The position numbers were made by a program, and so were the translations under genes. A DNA stretch of 60,682 bases, from positions 1 to 60,682 of the forward strand of contig CAKROW010000011.1 of assembly GCA_934373235.1 (NCBI GenBank), in the 5' to 3' direction. Position 1 is the first letter of the stretch. The number at the start of each line of letters is the position of its first letter. Below are positions 52,324 through 60,610 of this stretch, in pieces. Origin of the DNA: an uncultured Blautia sp. (GTDB taxonomy: Bacteria > Bacillota > Clostridia > Lachnospirales > Lachnospiraceae). Below the pieces are notes generated by a model. That model searched no databases and was not told the DNA's origin. It saw only the letters and a list, made by a program, of their open reading frames with translations.

Positions 52324-52352
52324 TTGACATTAATGCGTTGAAGTGATATAGT
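52324..52352 (+). promoter_or_regulatory. Promoter of the AprAB-like operon
   Basis: TTGACA (52324-52329), 17 bases and TATAGT (52347-52352), close to consensus. It is divergent from the promoter at 52275-52302. Confidence 0.85.
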
Positions 52353-52367
52353 ATATTTAACATAAAA

Positions 52368-52381
52368 CATTTTGCAAAATG
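52368..52381. promoter_or_regulatory. Perfect 14-bp palindrome at the start of the AprAB-like transcript
   Basis: CATTTTGCAAAATG lies 16 bases after the -10 box and is followed by an extra GCAAAAT half. It is a candidate operator for the FCD-type GntR regulator; binding is inferred. Confidence 0.6.
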
Positions 52382-52477
52382 CAAAATACAGAAGAGGAAG
52401 AATAACTTGGGCGTATGAAGGTTTCCTTTATGCGCTTTTCTGTTAACAGTTGAGAAGGGAATTAAGGGAGGAACACT

Positions 52478-54418
52478 ATGGCAGAATATAAATGGCCTTA
52501 TCCGGACGAGTTCGGGCAGACAGAGACAGTAGATTCGGAGATCCTGGTTCTTGGCGGTGGCCTGGCAGGATGTTTTGCAGCTATTGCAGCAGCAAGAAAA
52601 GGGAAAAAAGTAGTACTTGTGGAGAAAGGCGCCACCAAGAGAAGCGGTGCGGCAGGAACCGGCTTTGACCACTGGGAATCCGCCTGTACCAATCCATGTT
52701 CACAGGTGACACCGGAGGAGATCGCCAACGCATATGTGGATGAGCAGGATCATTACAGTAATGGTATCGCCCATTATATTGAGTGCAGGGAAGGCTATGA
52801 CCGTATGCTGGATCTGGAAAGCTTTGGCGGTAAGATCCGTGATACCGGGGATGAGTTTAAAGGTGCGGAGTTCCGTGATGATGAGACGAAGCTTATGTTT
52901 GCGTATGATTATAAGAACCGTTTCACCTTACGTGTCTGGGGTTCCACATTCAAACCTGCACTTTATGATGAACTGAAACGCCTGGGAGTGACCATCTGTG
53001 ACAGAACCGAGGCGACAGCCCTTCTGACAACCATAGAGAATGGGAAAAAACGTGGCATCGGTGCCATCGGAATGAATGTACATACAGGTAAGCTTATGGT
53101 ATTTCGGGCAAAAGCCACACTGCTGACCATGTCAAGGCCTGCCCGTGTATGGCTGTTTAACCCGGATCTTACAGGACTTTGTGAGTTCCGGCCAATGCAG
53201 TCCATCGGAAGCGGACATGCTATGGGCTGGAGAGCAGGCATGGAGTTTACCATGATGGAAAAATCTGTGAAGGGTGAGTTTTCCGCAGCAGGAAGAAGTT
53301 TCCCGCCTTACGGAACCGGAAATAACCATAATACCTGGTATGCCGCAACCATGGTAGATGCCAGAGGAGTGGAGATCCCTTATCTTGACCGTGACGGAAA
53401 TGTGCTGAAAACAGTTTCCGAGAGATATTATCCTGTAAAAGGACAGAAATTTTTCCTCAAAGGTGGCGTGATCGATGAGCCCAAATACCAGTACCGCGGA
53501 CCGGAGACCATGCCATTTGATGAACTGATAAAAAGAGGATACAAACTGCCGTTTTATGCAGATTTAAGCCGGATGCCCGAGATGGAGCGCAAGGTTATCT
53601 GGGGTATGATGGTAGGTGAGGAAGGAAAAACCAAGATCCCGATCCTTCAGTATTACACAGAACGTGGATTTGATCCGGAGAAACATATGCTCCAGAGTTA
53701 TGGAAACGGATGGCAGTCAGCAGCGTTCCTGGATCAGGAGAGACAGCTTTTCGGTGCGCCTGGCGGAATCATGCATGACTGGGATCTGAAGACAAACATT
53801 GACGGTATCTACGCTGCGGGAGACCAGCTTTTTGCATCTGACTGTGCAGGATTTGCCTGTGCAACCGGATATTATGCAGGAAGAAAGGCTGCAGATTACA
53901 GTGATACCATTTCAGAGCTTGCAGAGGTTGACCAGGCAGAGGTGGATGCTGAGAGAGAAAGACTTTATGCACCTATGAACCGCAGTGAGGGTGTTACCTG
54001 GAAGGAGCTGAACATGGCGATCTCCAAGGCAATGCAGAACTACTGTGGCGGCGTGAAGAATGACGATCTTCTGGTGCAGGGAATCGATCTTCTGAAATCT
54101 TACAGGGAAGAGATCGTGCCTCAGCTTTACTGTAACAATCCACATGAACTGATGCGTACTCATGAGGTTCTGGATATCCTGGATGTTTCCGAGATGATCC
54201 TCAATGCATGTCTGATGCGTAAATCCAGTTCCAGACAGCTTTGCTTCTACAGAAGTGATTATCCGGAGATGGATCCGGAGCAGGATCATTGTTTTATTAC
54301 CATCCGTCAGGAGAATGGAGTTCCGGTACGTGGAACTGTTCCGGGAGATTATTTCGGTGATCTGAAAACAGAATATGAGAAGAGAAACCAGGACTATATC
54401 GGAGGTGAGGCAAAATGA
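52478..54418 (+). CDS. FAD-dependent reductase, AprA/fumarate-reductase flavoprotein superfamily
   Basis: This 646-residue cytoplasmic flavoprotein has an N-terminal FAD-binding Rossmann fold (EILVLGGGLAGCFAAIAAARKGKKVVLVEKGATKRSGAAG, about 21-60), the flavin segment SIGSGHAMGWRAGMEF and a second FAD region GIYAAGDQLFASDCAGFACATGYYAGRKAA near 445. The C-terminal helical domain resembles the succinate-dehydrogenase flavoprotein end. RSGAAGTGFDHW parallels the RSGAVAQG stretch of APS reductase AprA. It is joined by a four-base overlap to an AprB-like ferredoxin, so it accepts or gives electrons through it. No sulfate-pathway genes are nearby; the substrate is unknown. Confidence 0.85.
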   Translation: MAEYKWPYPDEFGQTETVDSEILVLGGGLAGCFAAIAAARKGKKVVLVEKGATKRSGAAGTGFDHWESACTNPCSQVTPEEIANAYVDEQDHYSNGIAHYIECREGYDRMLDLESFGGKIRDTGDEFKGAEFRDDETKLMFAYDYKNRFTLRVWGSTFKPALYDELKRLGVTICDRTEATALLTTIENGKKRGIGAIGMNVHTGKLMVFRAKATLLTMSRPARVWLFNPDLTGLCEFRPMQSIGSGHAMGWRAGMEFTMMEKSVKGEFSAAGRSFPPYGTGNNHNTWYAATMVDARGVEIPYLDRDGNVLKTVSERYYPVKGQKFFLKGGVIDEPKYQYRGPETMPFDELIKRGYKLPFYADLSRMPEMERKVIWGMMVGEEGKTKIPILQYYTERGFDPEKHMLQSYGNGWQSAAFLDQERQLFGAPGGIMHDWDLKTNIDGIYAAGDQLFASDCAGFACATGYYAGRKAADYSDTISELAEVDQAEVDAERERLYAPMNRSEGVTWKELNMAISKAMQNYCGGVKNDDLLVQGIDLLKSYREEIVPQLYCNNPHELMRTHEVLDILDVSEMILNACLMRKSSSRQLCFYRSDYPEMDPEQDHCFITIRQENGVPVRGTVPGDYFGDLKTEYEKRNQDYIGGEAK

Positions 54419-54714
54419 ACAAGATGAAAGTTGAAGTGATCCCATGCAGTGCCACACCACTGATCTATGATGATGAAAAATGTATCGGATGTAATGCCTG
54501 TGCAGATATCTGCCAGTGTGATATCATCCTTCCCAATCCGGAAAAGGGGAAACACCCCATCGTGATGTTCCCGGGTGAGTGTTATTACTGTGGTGCCTGT
54601 GTCATGGTATGTCCGAAAAAAGGAGCGATCCGTCTGCAGCATCCGGTCATGAACCGTGCAAAATTCGTGCCTGTAAAGCCGGATCCAACTGAGAAAAATA
54701 GTATTACGGAATAA
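54415..54714 (+). CDS. AprB-like ferredoxin subunit with two 4Fe-4S clusters
   Basis: This 99-residue iron-sulfur protein has CIGCNACADIC and CYYCGACVMVCPKKG, two clusters of four Cys (CxxCxxCxxxC type), separated by a loop containing NPEKGKHPIVMFPGE. The C-terminal tail FVPVKPDPTEKN would wrap the partner subunit, as in AprB. The start overlaps the stop of the flavoprotein gene by four bases, so the two are translated together and should form a heterodimer. It passes electrons between ferredoxin-type carriers and the flavin. Confidence 0.92.
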   Translation: MNKMKVEVIPCSATPLIYDDEKCIGCNACADICQCDIILPNPEKGKHPIVMFPGECYYCGACVMVCPKKGAIRLQHPVMNRAKFVPVKPDPTEKNSITE

Positions 54715-54821
54715 ACATGAAAAATCGGCAACAGTAAATATCCGGCAAGGCCGGAAAATTCCGGGAACTGATCTGTGGGAAAAGGTGATCGGTTTCCGGA
54801 TGACATCAGGAGGAAAGAGAC

Positions 54822-56219
54822 ATGGAAACAAAAACAGAAACCAGAAAGAAGATAGGGCTTCTGGGATGTATCGGAACAGGAATCGGTGCCATCATCGGTT
54901 CCGGGATTTTCGGCTCCCTGCCTACAGTTATCAATGACATTGGAACAGGTATTGTACTGGCCTTGCTGGCGACCATAGTGTATACCCTTGCCAAGACGAT
55001 CCCAAACGTATACCTGTCATCTGTAACACCGGCATCCGGCAGCTTTTTTATTGCACCGACCAAGCTGATCCATCCGGCAGTAGGCGTATTTATGGCAGCT
55101 CAGAATCTTTTGCAGCCGGTACTGATATCGGTGTTTGCCGTATTGTTTGGTGATTATTTTGTGGCACTGTTCCCTGCACTTGAGGGTTACAAAACCCTGA
55201 TCAGTATTATTATCCTGATCATTTACACAGGGATCGCATGGCAGGGAAACCATACCTTTGCATTTGTAAATAACATTATGGTTGTCGTACTTATGGTGGC
55301 AATGGGATGTTATATTTTTGTGGGTATGCCAAGCATTGATGCCTCCAGACTGACTCTGGGTGAGATCTTCAGTCCGGGAGTGAAGCTTACAAGCTTTGCG
55401 GCAGCAGTAGGTGTCCTGGCTTCTTCCCTTTCAGGTGGAAGTGCTGTATCACAGATTGCTGATGATGTAAAAAATCCAAACCGCAACATTCCGCTGGCAC
55501 TGCTTCTTTCCCCTACCATTGTGGCTTTTATCTACATTGCCATGGGCGTTGTGACCATTGGCTGTATGCCGCAGGGAGAGCTTACAACACTTTCCGAAGT
55601 AGGAAAAACATTCCTTCCATCCGGACTTCTCACATTCTTTATTGTAGGCGGTCCGCTGTTCGGTGTCCTTACTTCCATGGTTCCGGTTATCATGCTGACC
55701 TGTGCCCAGATCCAGGCAGCAGCGGACAATGATCTGTTTCCGGCTTTTGTGGCAAAGAAAAATAAAAACGGTGTGTCGCCTGTGATCCTGTGCTTTGTTA
55801 TGCTTTTTTCCATTGGCTGTGTGGCAACAGGTTCCAGCTTTGGTGTGCTGATGACTGTATTTTCTTTTGTAAATGCGTTATCTGATATTGTGCTTTGCAT
55901 GGTGCCGTTTTTCCTGAAAAAGAAATACCCGCATGCATGTAATCATTCCACCTTTAAGATGGCGATCGGACTGGTATATGCATTGTCAGCTTTTGCATTT
56001 GTTGTGGCAGCATATCTGGCATATGCAATGGTCAGCACTCTTGGCATGACAGTATGGCTTATGATCCTGGGAGCTATTGTAGTGTTTGTTATTTACATCC
56101 TGATCCGTATTTCCTACCTTAAGAAGCAGGGCCGTGACCTGATCGCAGAGCTTAAGAGCCCATATGAGCCATGGGAAGCCAGAGAGCGTGAGTGTAAAGC
56201 TCTGGATGAGTCAAAATAA
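54822..56219 (+). CDS. APC-family amino acid permease
   Basis: This 465-residue membrane protein has twelve predicted helices. The APC signature in helix 1 is GLLGCIGTGIGAIIGSGIFGSLP, and helix 6 has LASSLSGGSAVSQIADDVKNPNRNIPLAL, a conserved APC loop. It should import an amino acid or related amine by proton symport or exchange. AGGAGG precedes ATG 54822; the 107-base gap from the ferredoxin gene has no clear promoter or terminator, so it is probably in the same operon. It may bring in the substrate of the reductase pathway. Confidence 0.92.
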   Translation: METKTETRKKIGLLGCIGTGIGAIIGSGIFGSLPTVINDIGTGIVLALLATIVYTLAKTIPNVYLSSVTPASGSFFIAPTKLIHPAVGVFMAAQNLLQPVLISVFAVLFGDYFVALFPALEGYKTLISIIILIIYTGIAWQGNHTFAFVNNIMVVVLMVAMGCYIFVGMPSIDASRLTLGEIFSPGVKLTSFAAAVGVLASSLSGGSAVSQIADDVKNPNRNIPLALLLSPTIVAFIYIAMGVVTIGCMPQGELTTLSEVGKTFLPSGLLTFFIVGGPLFGVLTSMVPVIMLTCAQIQAAADNDLFPAFVAKKNKNGVSPVILCFVMLFSIGCVATGSSFGVLMTVFSFVNALSDIVLCMVPFFLKKKYPHACNHSTFKMAIGLVYALSAFAFVVAAYLAYAMVSTLGMTVWLMILGAIVVFVIYILIRISYLKKQGRDLIAELKSPYEPWEARERECKALDESK

Positions 56220-56277
56220 AGGCTTCTGAGAACGGGATCAGCAGTAACACAAATAAATACAGGGACATAGTTAATGC

Positions 56278-56307
56278 TTGACAGAATACAGGCAATACGA
56301 ATATCAT
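56278..56307 (+). promoter_or_regulatory. Possible promoter upstream of the hydroxyacid dehydrogenase gene
   Basis: TTGACA (56278-56283), 18 bases, TATCAT (56302-56307). GGGACAT (56262-56268) and ATGTCCC (56322-56328) form an inverted repeat around it. A GAAA-capped stem (56371-56394, GCGTGCGGA with TCCGTGCGC) lies in the leader without a T run. Confidence 0.55.
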
Positions 56308-56484
56308 GAGGTCAGAGATGAATGTCCCAAAATAACATATGAGATAAAACTGTGAGAGCAGATACAGCGATAGCGTGCGGAGAAATCCGTGCGCTGTTGT
56401 CGTATATGGGGGATTTTTACGGTTTTAAGTTTTGAAGTGTAAAGCATAAATCTATATGAAATAAAAACAGGGAGGAACAAAAAG

Positions 56485-57465
56485 ATGAAGATTCTGGCAT
56501 TTGAGGTAAGGGATGATGAGAAAAAAGGATTGATGGAAACTGCACAGGAGCTGGGTGTGGAGCTTGAACTTTCCAGCGAGGTGCCCTGTATGGAGAATGT
56601 AGAGCTGGTAAATGGCTTTGAGGGTGTCTCTGTTCTGGGACAGGGTGATATCAACAGTGAACTTCTGTCAGCCTGGAAAAAACAGGGTGTGGATTATGTT
56701 TCCACAAGAACTATAGGATATAACCATATTGATGTGGAAAACGCCAGGAAAATTGGCATCCGTGTGTGTAATGCCAGGTATGCGCCAAACGGCGTTGCGG
56801 ATTTTACAGTGATGTTAATGCTTATGTGCCTGCGCAATTACAAACAGGCTCTCTGGAGAGGACAGGTCAATGATTTTTCCCTGTGGGGCCTTCAGGGAAA
56901 AGAGATGCGAAGTCTGACAGTGGGGGTTATGGGAACCGGCAGGATTGGTCAGGCAGTGATTCAGAATCTGCGCGGATTTGGCTGTAAGATCCTGGCTTAT
57001 GATCCACATCCGAAAGCAGACCTTATGGATGTGGCAGAATATGTTTCCCTGGAGGAGCTTTACCGGAGAGCGGATATTATCACACTTCATATGCCGCTGG
57101 TTCCGGCAACAAAGTATATCATCAACAGGGAAAGTATCAGTATGATGAAGCCGGGCGTTATCATCATCAACTGCGCCAGAGGACCGCTGGCGGATCCGGA
57201 TGCACTGATCGAAGGGATCGAGTCCGAGAAGATCGGAGCACTGGGACTGGATGTTATTGACGGGGAAGAAGGGATCACCCACGTAGACCACAGGGTAGAT
57301 ATTATTTCCAATCAGAAAATGGCGTATCTCCGACAGTTCAGAAATGTAGTCATGACCCAGCATATGGCGTTTTATACAGAGGAAGCTGTAGCCAGCATGG
57401 CAAGATGCGGCATTGCCGGGATACAGGATATGGCAGAAAATAAAAAGGGTCAGTGGGAGATCTGA
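56485..57465 (+). CDS. D-2-hydroxyacid dehydrogenase (D-lactate dehydrogenase/VanH type)
   Basis: This 326-residue NAD-dependent enzyme reduces a 2-keto acid to a D-2-hydroxy acid. It has the nucleotide loop VGVMGTGRIGQAVIQ (about 150-164), catalytic Arg in NCARGPLADPDAL, Glu in the DGEEG region and catalytic His in MTQHMAFYTEEAV near residue 296, as in D-lactate and D-2-hydroxyisocaproate dehydrogenases. GGGAGG precedes ATG 56485. Its last codons lie in a hairpin that terminates the convergent gene. With the permease it suggests conversion of an amino-acid-derived keto acid; the substrate is unknown. Confidence 0.92.
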   Translation: MKILAFEVRDDEKKGLMETAQELGVELELSSEVPCMENVELVNGFEGVSVLGQGDINSELLSAWKKQGVDYVSTRTIGYNHIDVENARKIGIRVCNARYAPNGVADFTVMLMLMCLRNYKQALWRGQVNDFSLWGLQGKEMRSLTVGVMGTGRIGQAVIQNLRGFGCKILAYDPHPKADLMDVAEYVSLEELYRRADIITLHMPLVPATKYIINRESISMMKPGVIIINCARGPLADPDALIEGIESEKIGALGLDVIDGEEGITHVDHRVDIISNQKMAYLRQFRNVVMTQHMAFYTEEAVASMARCGIAGIQDMAENKKGQWEI

Positions 57466-57529
57466 TATGTAATCCTCTTTAACGGACAAACCAGTAAGGA
57501 AGGTATATATCAGATCATCTGACCCTTTG
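57442..57529 (-). terminator. Terminator of the PPC gene inside the 3' end of the dehydrogenase gene
   Basis: AAAGGGTCAG with CTGACCCTTT and GATCTGATAT with ATATCAGATC form two stacked stems. On the minus strand TTTTTATTTT follows, so it ends the PPC gene. The left arm overlaps the last codons of the dehydrogenase gene (stop at 57463-57465). Confidence 0.7.
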
Positions 57530-57541
57530 TGGATACTGTTA

Positions 57542-57961
57542 TCAGAACTTGAACAGATTCAGGCCGATCTCCTCGCTGAATTCGCGTCCGATCTCTCCGT
57601 CGATCACCTGGATCTGGATCTCGGCAGTGGCACTGATCACGGCACGGTTCAGATGGCCGCCATGTACAAGTCCCTCCTCATCACCGGCTGCGATATGAAG
57701 ATGAAGATAAACGTCTCCATCCTTACGTGTGACAGTACCTGTAAGAGAAACAATCTCAAAAGCGCCCTGGAAGCGAAGAGAATGATACTCCTTTGTCACA
57801 GTGTTATAAACGCCTGCAGTAAAGTCATTGATAGCACCCAGACCTGTAACCTGTGCCAGACGGATGTTCTCTTTTTCCGCAACCTTGCCGATTTCTTCAA
57901 GGATTTCCTCCTTGGGATCAAGGCGGAGATAAATGGTATTTCCAAAATGTCTGTATTCCAT
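57542..57961 (-). CDS. PPC/DUF296-domain protein
   Basis: This 139-residue protein is a single PPC domain (plants and prokaryotes conserved). It shows LAQVTGLGAINDFTAGVYN, FEIVSLTGTVTRKDG and LHLHIAAGDEEGLVHGGHL; the His-x-His and Gly-Gly-His residues form the metal-like site of the trimeric fold. The family is sometimes called DNA-binding by comparison with plant AHL proteins, but bacterial members are small trimers with no proven function. The start is ATG 57961, eight bases after GGAGG; the ATG 15 bases upstream overlaps that ribosome site. Confidence 0.88.
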   Translation of the reverse strand: MEYRHFGNTIYLRLDPKEEILEEIGKVAEKENIRLAQVTGLGAINDFTAGVYNTVTKEYHSLRFQGAFEIVSLTGTVTRKDGDVYLHLHIAAGDEEGLVHGGHLNRAVISATAEIQIQVIDGEIGREFSEEIGLNLFKF

Positions 57962-58090
57962 AATAAAATCCTCCATTTTTTGATGATTATATTTTCAGTA
58001 TAATACATTTTTGCTTTTTGTGAAAGAGCGTATATGATATACTGAAAGTATTGAGAAAAGTGTTGAATTTTTTGACAGAAGGAGAAGAAG

Positions 58091-60298
58091 ATGAAGAACA
58101 AAGTACTGAGAAGGATATTCTGTGGTATGTTGTCTGCGGCGGTGCTCCTTGGAGGAGCACCCTGCAGCGCAGTTATGGCAGAAGAAGTGCGGGACGGAGC
58201 TGCTGCTTTTGAGCTGGAAGAGGGACAGCAGGTGTCTGAAGAAACCGGATCAGAAGAAGTGTTTTCGGATGAAATGGCAGATGAAAATGACGGAGAAAGT
58301 ACCGGTGAGAATGTTGCTCCGGGGAAAGAAGAGGATCCGGAAGTCAATGGAGAGTCCGGAGCAGAAGTCGGTGACGAAGGTGGCAATGAGGGTGAGGATA
58401 CAGAGAAAAGCAGATCTGATGGCATAGCAGAAAATGAAGCCGGGAATAATACAGAAAGCGTATCAGGAGCTGAAAACGAAAATACGCCAGAGGATGAAAC
58501 CGGAGATGTATCCGTTGGTGTAACAGAAAATGCGGAACAGAAAACAGAACAGAATATACCGGAAAATACAGAAGATAAGCTGACTGCAGAAGATGCCACA
58601 GAGGATATTACCGACGATATTACTGACGATCTTACCGACGAAGCAGATACGTTAAGTATGGATGGTTCGGTTCAGGCTGCTTTCAGTGACGGTGATATAG
58701 CTGAAGAAAGCTGTGAGCTCTGTTTTGACGGAAATGGAAGTACTGCAGGAAGCATGGATGCTCTGACCGGATGCTCAACGGAGGGAGAGATAGTACTCCC
58801 TGTAAATCGGTTTTCCAGAACCGGGCATCAGTTTGCAGGCTGGAACACAGCGGCAGATGGAACTGGAACAACATACAGAAACGGACAGGCTGTAACCGGG
58901 ATTTTTTCTCAGGCAGGAGAGACAGTGACCCTGTATGCTCAGTGGAAAGCGAACTCCTACAATATTGTATTTAAGGGAAACCAGAATACAGGTGGAAACA
59001 CAGCTCCTATGAAAAACTGCAGTTACGGAGATACCATCCAGCTTCGCAAAAATACATTCACCAGGTCTTTCCATGTATTTGCAGGCTGGAATACCAGAGC
59101 AGACGGTAAAGGCCGGCATTATTCAAACGGACAGAAAGTCACAGGACTTTCTGAAAAGAATAAAGGGACAGTAATCCTGTATGCTCAGTGGCGCCTGAAA
59201 AAGTATACAGTAGTTTTTTCCGGAAATCACAGTACCTCAGGAAGTATGAAGAATATGGCCTGCCAGTATACAAAAAGCTATAAGCTGACTTCCTGTAAAT
59301 ATAAAAGGACAGGTTATACATTTACCGGCTGGAATACCAGGGCTGACGGAAAAGGAAAAACCTACAAAAACACCCAGGCGATCAGGAATCTTTCAGCCAG
59401 AGACGGTGCAGAGATCAAACTGTATGCCTGCTGGAAAAAGAACACCTATAAGATCAGCTATCAGCTTAACGGAGGCAAAAATGCAGCCAATCCAAAGACT
59501 TATACAGTGACAAGTAATATTATTCTGAAAAAACCATCAAGGGCATATTATACATTCAAAGGCTGGTATCTGGACAAAGCGCTGACCAAAAAAGTAACAA
59601 AGATTGCAAAAGGCAGCACCGGAAACAAAACACTTTATGCGAAATGGAGCATTAACCGTTACACTGTCCAGTTCACAGGTAACGGAGGAAAAGGCAGTAT
59701 GAACAAAGTGACTCTGAAAGTGGGACAGTACACATATCTTCCGCTGGGTGGATTTTCCAGAAGCGGTTATTACTGTACAGGCTGGAATACCCGGGCAGAT
59801 GGAAAGGGAAAGCAGTACAGTACGTTGCAGAAAGTAAAGAACCTGAGCAAAAAGAACGGAGTTACTGTAAAATTATATGCTATATGGAAGCCTCTGAGCA
59901 AAAATGAAAGTTCCATGTCAAAGCAGGTGATCACCCAGGTGAACCGGGAGCGTAAAGCTTATGGTCTTGCACCGTTGAAAACCAACAGTATACTGAATGG
60001 TATCGCACAGCAGAGGGCAAGGGAGATTGCACAGTATTTCCAGCATGAGAGGCCGGATGGAACATTGTTTTTTTCCATGTATGATACAGCAGGATATTCT
60101 TATCAGACATGTGGGGAAAATATCGCATTTGGACAGAGCAATGCAGCATCTGTTATGAATGACTGGATGAACTCAGAAGGCCACAGAGCCAATATCCTGA
60201 ACAGTGATTTTGAGGAGATTGGCGTAGGCTGTTATTATGAGAACGGTATTTACTACTGGGTGCAGAATTTTGGCACACAGTGGAACTGGAACTGGTAG
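58091..60298 (+). CDS. Large secreted protein with five InlB B-type repeats and a C-terminal CAP domain
   Basis: This 735-residue exported protein has a signal peptide (LRRIFCGMLSAAVLLGGAPC, cleavage near VMAEE). An acidic Glu/Asp/Asn-rich stretch (about 31-205) follows, including a DITDDITDDLTDE run. Five Listeria-Bacteroides (InlB B-type, Flg_new) repeats span about 211-600, each ending in LYAQWK-type motifs and four having GWNTRADGKG-like centres. The C terminus (about 605-735) is a CAP/SCP domain: VNRERKAYGLAPL, HERPDGTLF, GENIAFG and SEGHRANILN. There is no LPXTG. CAP domains of Firmicutes have varied extracellular roles; adhesion or host-surface interaction is inferred. It is transcribed alone. 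Confidence 0.93.
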   Translation: MKNKVLRRIFCGMLSAAVLLGGAPCSAVMAEEVRDGAAAFELEEGQQVSEETGSEEVFSDEMADENDGESTGENVAPGKEEDPEVNGESGAEVGDEGGNEGEDTEKSRSDGIAENEAGNNTESVSGAENENTPEDETGDVSVGVTENAEQKTEQNIPENTEDKLTAEDATEDITDDITDDLTDEADTLSMDGSVQAAFSDGDIAEESCELCFDGNGSTAGSMDALTGCSTEGEIVLPVNRFSRTGHQFAGWNTAADGTGTTYRNGQAVTGIFSQAGETVTLYAQWKANSYNIVFKGNQNTGGNTAPMKNCSYGDTIQLRKNTFTRSFHVFAGWNTRADGKGRHYSNGQKVTGLSEKNKGTVILYAQWRLKKYTVVFSGNHSTSGSMKNMACQYTKSYKLTSCKYKRTGYTFTGWNTRADGKGKTYKNTQAIRNLSARDGAEIKLYACWKKNTYKISYQLNGGKNAANPKTYTVTSNIILKKPSRAYYTFKGWYLDKALTKKVTKIAKGSTGNKTLYAKWSINRYTVQFTGNGGKGSMNKVTLKVGQYTYLPLGGFSRSGYYCTGWNTRADGKGKQYSTLQKVKNLSKKNGVTVKLYAIWKPLSKNESSMSKQVITQVNRERKAYGLAPLKTNSILNGIAQQRAREIAQYFQHERPDGTLFFSMYDTAGYSYQTCGENIAFGQSNAASVMNDWMNSEGHRANILNSDFEEIGVGCYYENGIYYWVQNFGTQWNWNW

Positions 60299-60305
60299 AG
60301 AAATA

Positions 60306-60341
60306 CTGTTATTTGTACTTAAAAACAAGTATAAATAACAG
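60306..60341 (+). terminator. AT-rich hairpin after the CAP protein gene
   Basis: CTGTTATTTGTACTT (60306-60320) pairs with AAGTATAAATAACAG (60327-60341), 15 bp with one G-U pair. No T run follows, so it is a hairpin of uncertain role. Confidence 0.5.
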
Positions 60342-60463
60342 AACCCTGTGATAAAAAGCCGGAAATTAAGAATTGCGTAAGAGGAGAACCGAAGCTACAA
60401 TATAACCAGATTAAAACAAAGGCGGATCATAATAAATATCCGCAGGGTGATATGTGATAAATG

Positions 60464-60510
60464 CAAAGGTGCATTTGCTGTAGAGATGCAGTGGATGCGC
60501 CTTGTTTTTT
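60464..60510 (+). terminator. Terminator or attenuator upstream of the short ORF
   Basis: AAAGGTGCAT (60465-60474) pairs with ATGCGCCTT (60495-60503), followed by G and six T. It lies 22 bases ahead of the ORF at 60533, so it may be an attenuator for it or simply the end of the upstream transcript. Confidence 0.65.
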
Positions 60511-60532
60511 CAAAAAAGTGAGGAGGATGATC

Positions 60533-60610
60533 ATGGCAAAAAGCGAACAGGTAATTAAAGATCTTGACAGAGTGATCGGACTTATAAACACAGATATCAA
60601 ACCGCTCTAA
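60533..60610 (+). CDS. Possible 25-residue peptide with strong ribosome site
   Basis: ATG 60533 is six bases after AGGAGG (60521-60526) and opens 25 codons ending in TAA: MAKSEQVIKDLD then RVIGLINTDIKPL. The peptide is amphipathic and helical in character (VIKDLDRVIGLI). It follows a terminator-like hairpin, as leader-controlled genes do. It may be a real small protein, a leader peptide, or the start of a longer gene broken by an early stop; nothing decides between these. Confidence 0.4.
   Translation: MAKSEQVIKDLDRVIGLINTDIKPL

Noticed and set aside
52478..54714. True dissimilatory APS reductase (AprAB)
   Set aside because: Only the fold and pairing resemble AprAB; no sulfate-activation or sulfite-reduction genes occur in the window and the neighbours are an amino acid permease and a hydroxyacid dehydrogenase.
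56371..56394. GAAA-capped hairpin upstream of the hydroxyacid dehydrogenase as a riboswitch
   Set aside because: It is a single stem with no recognised aptamer core and no terminator or ribosome-site mask.
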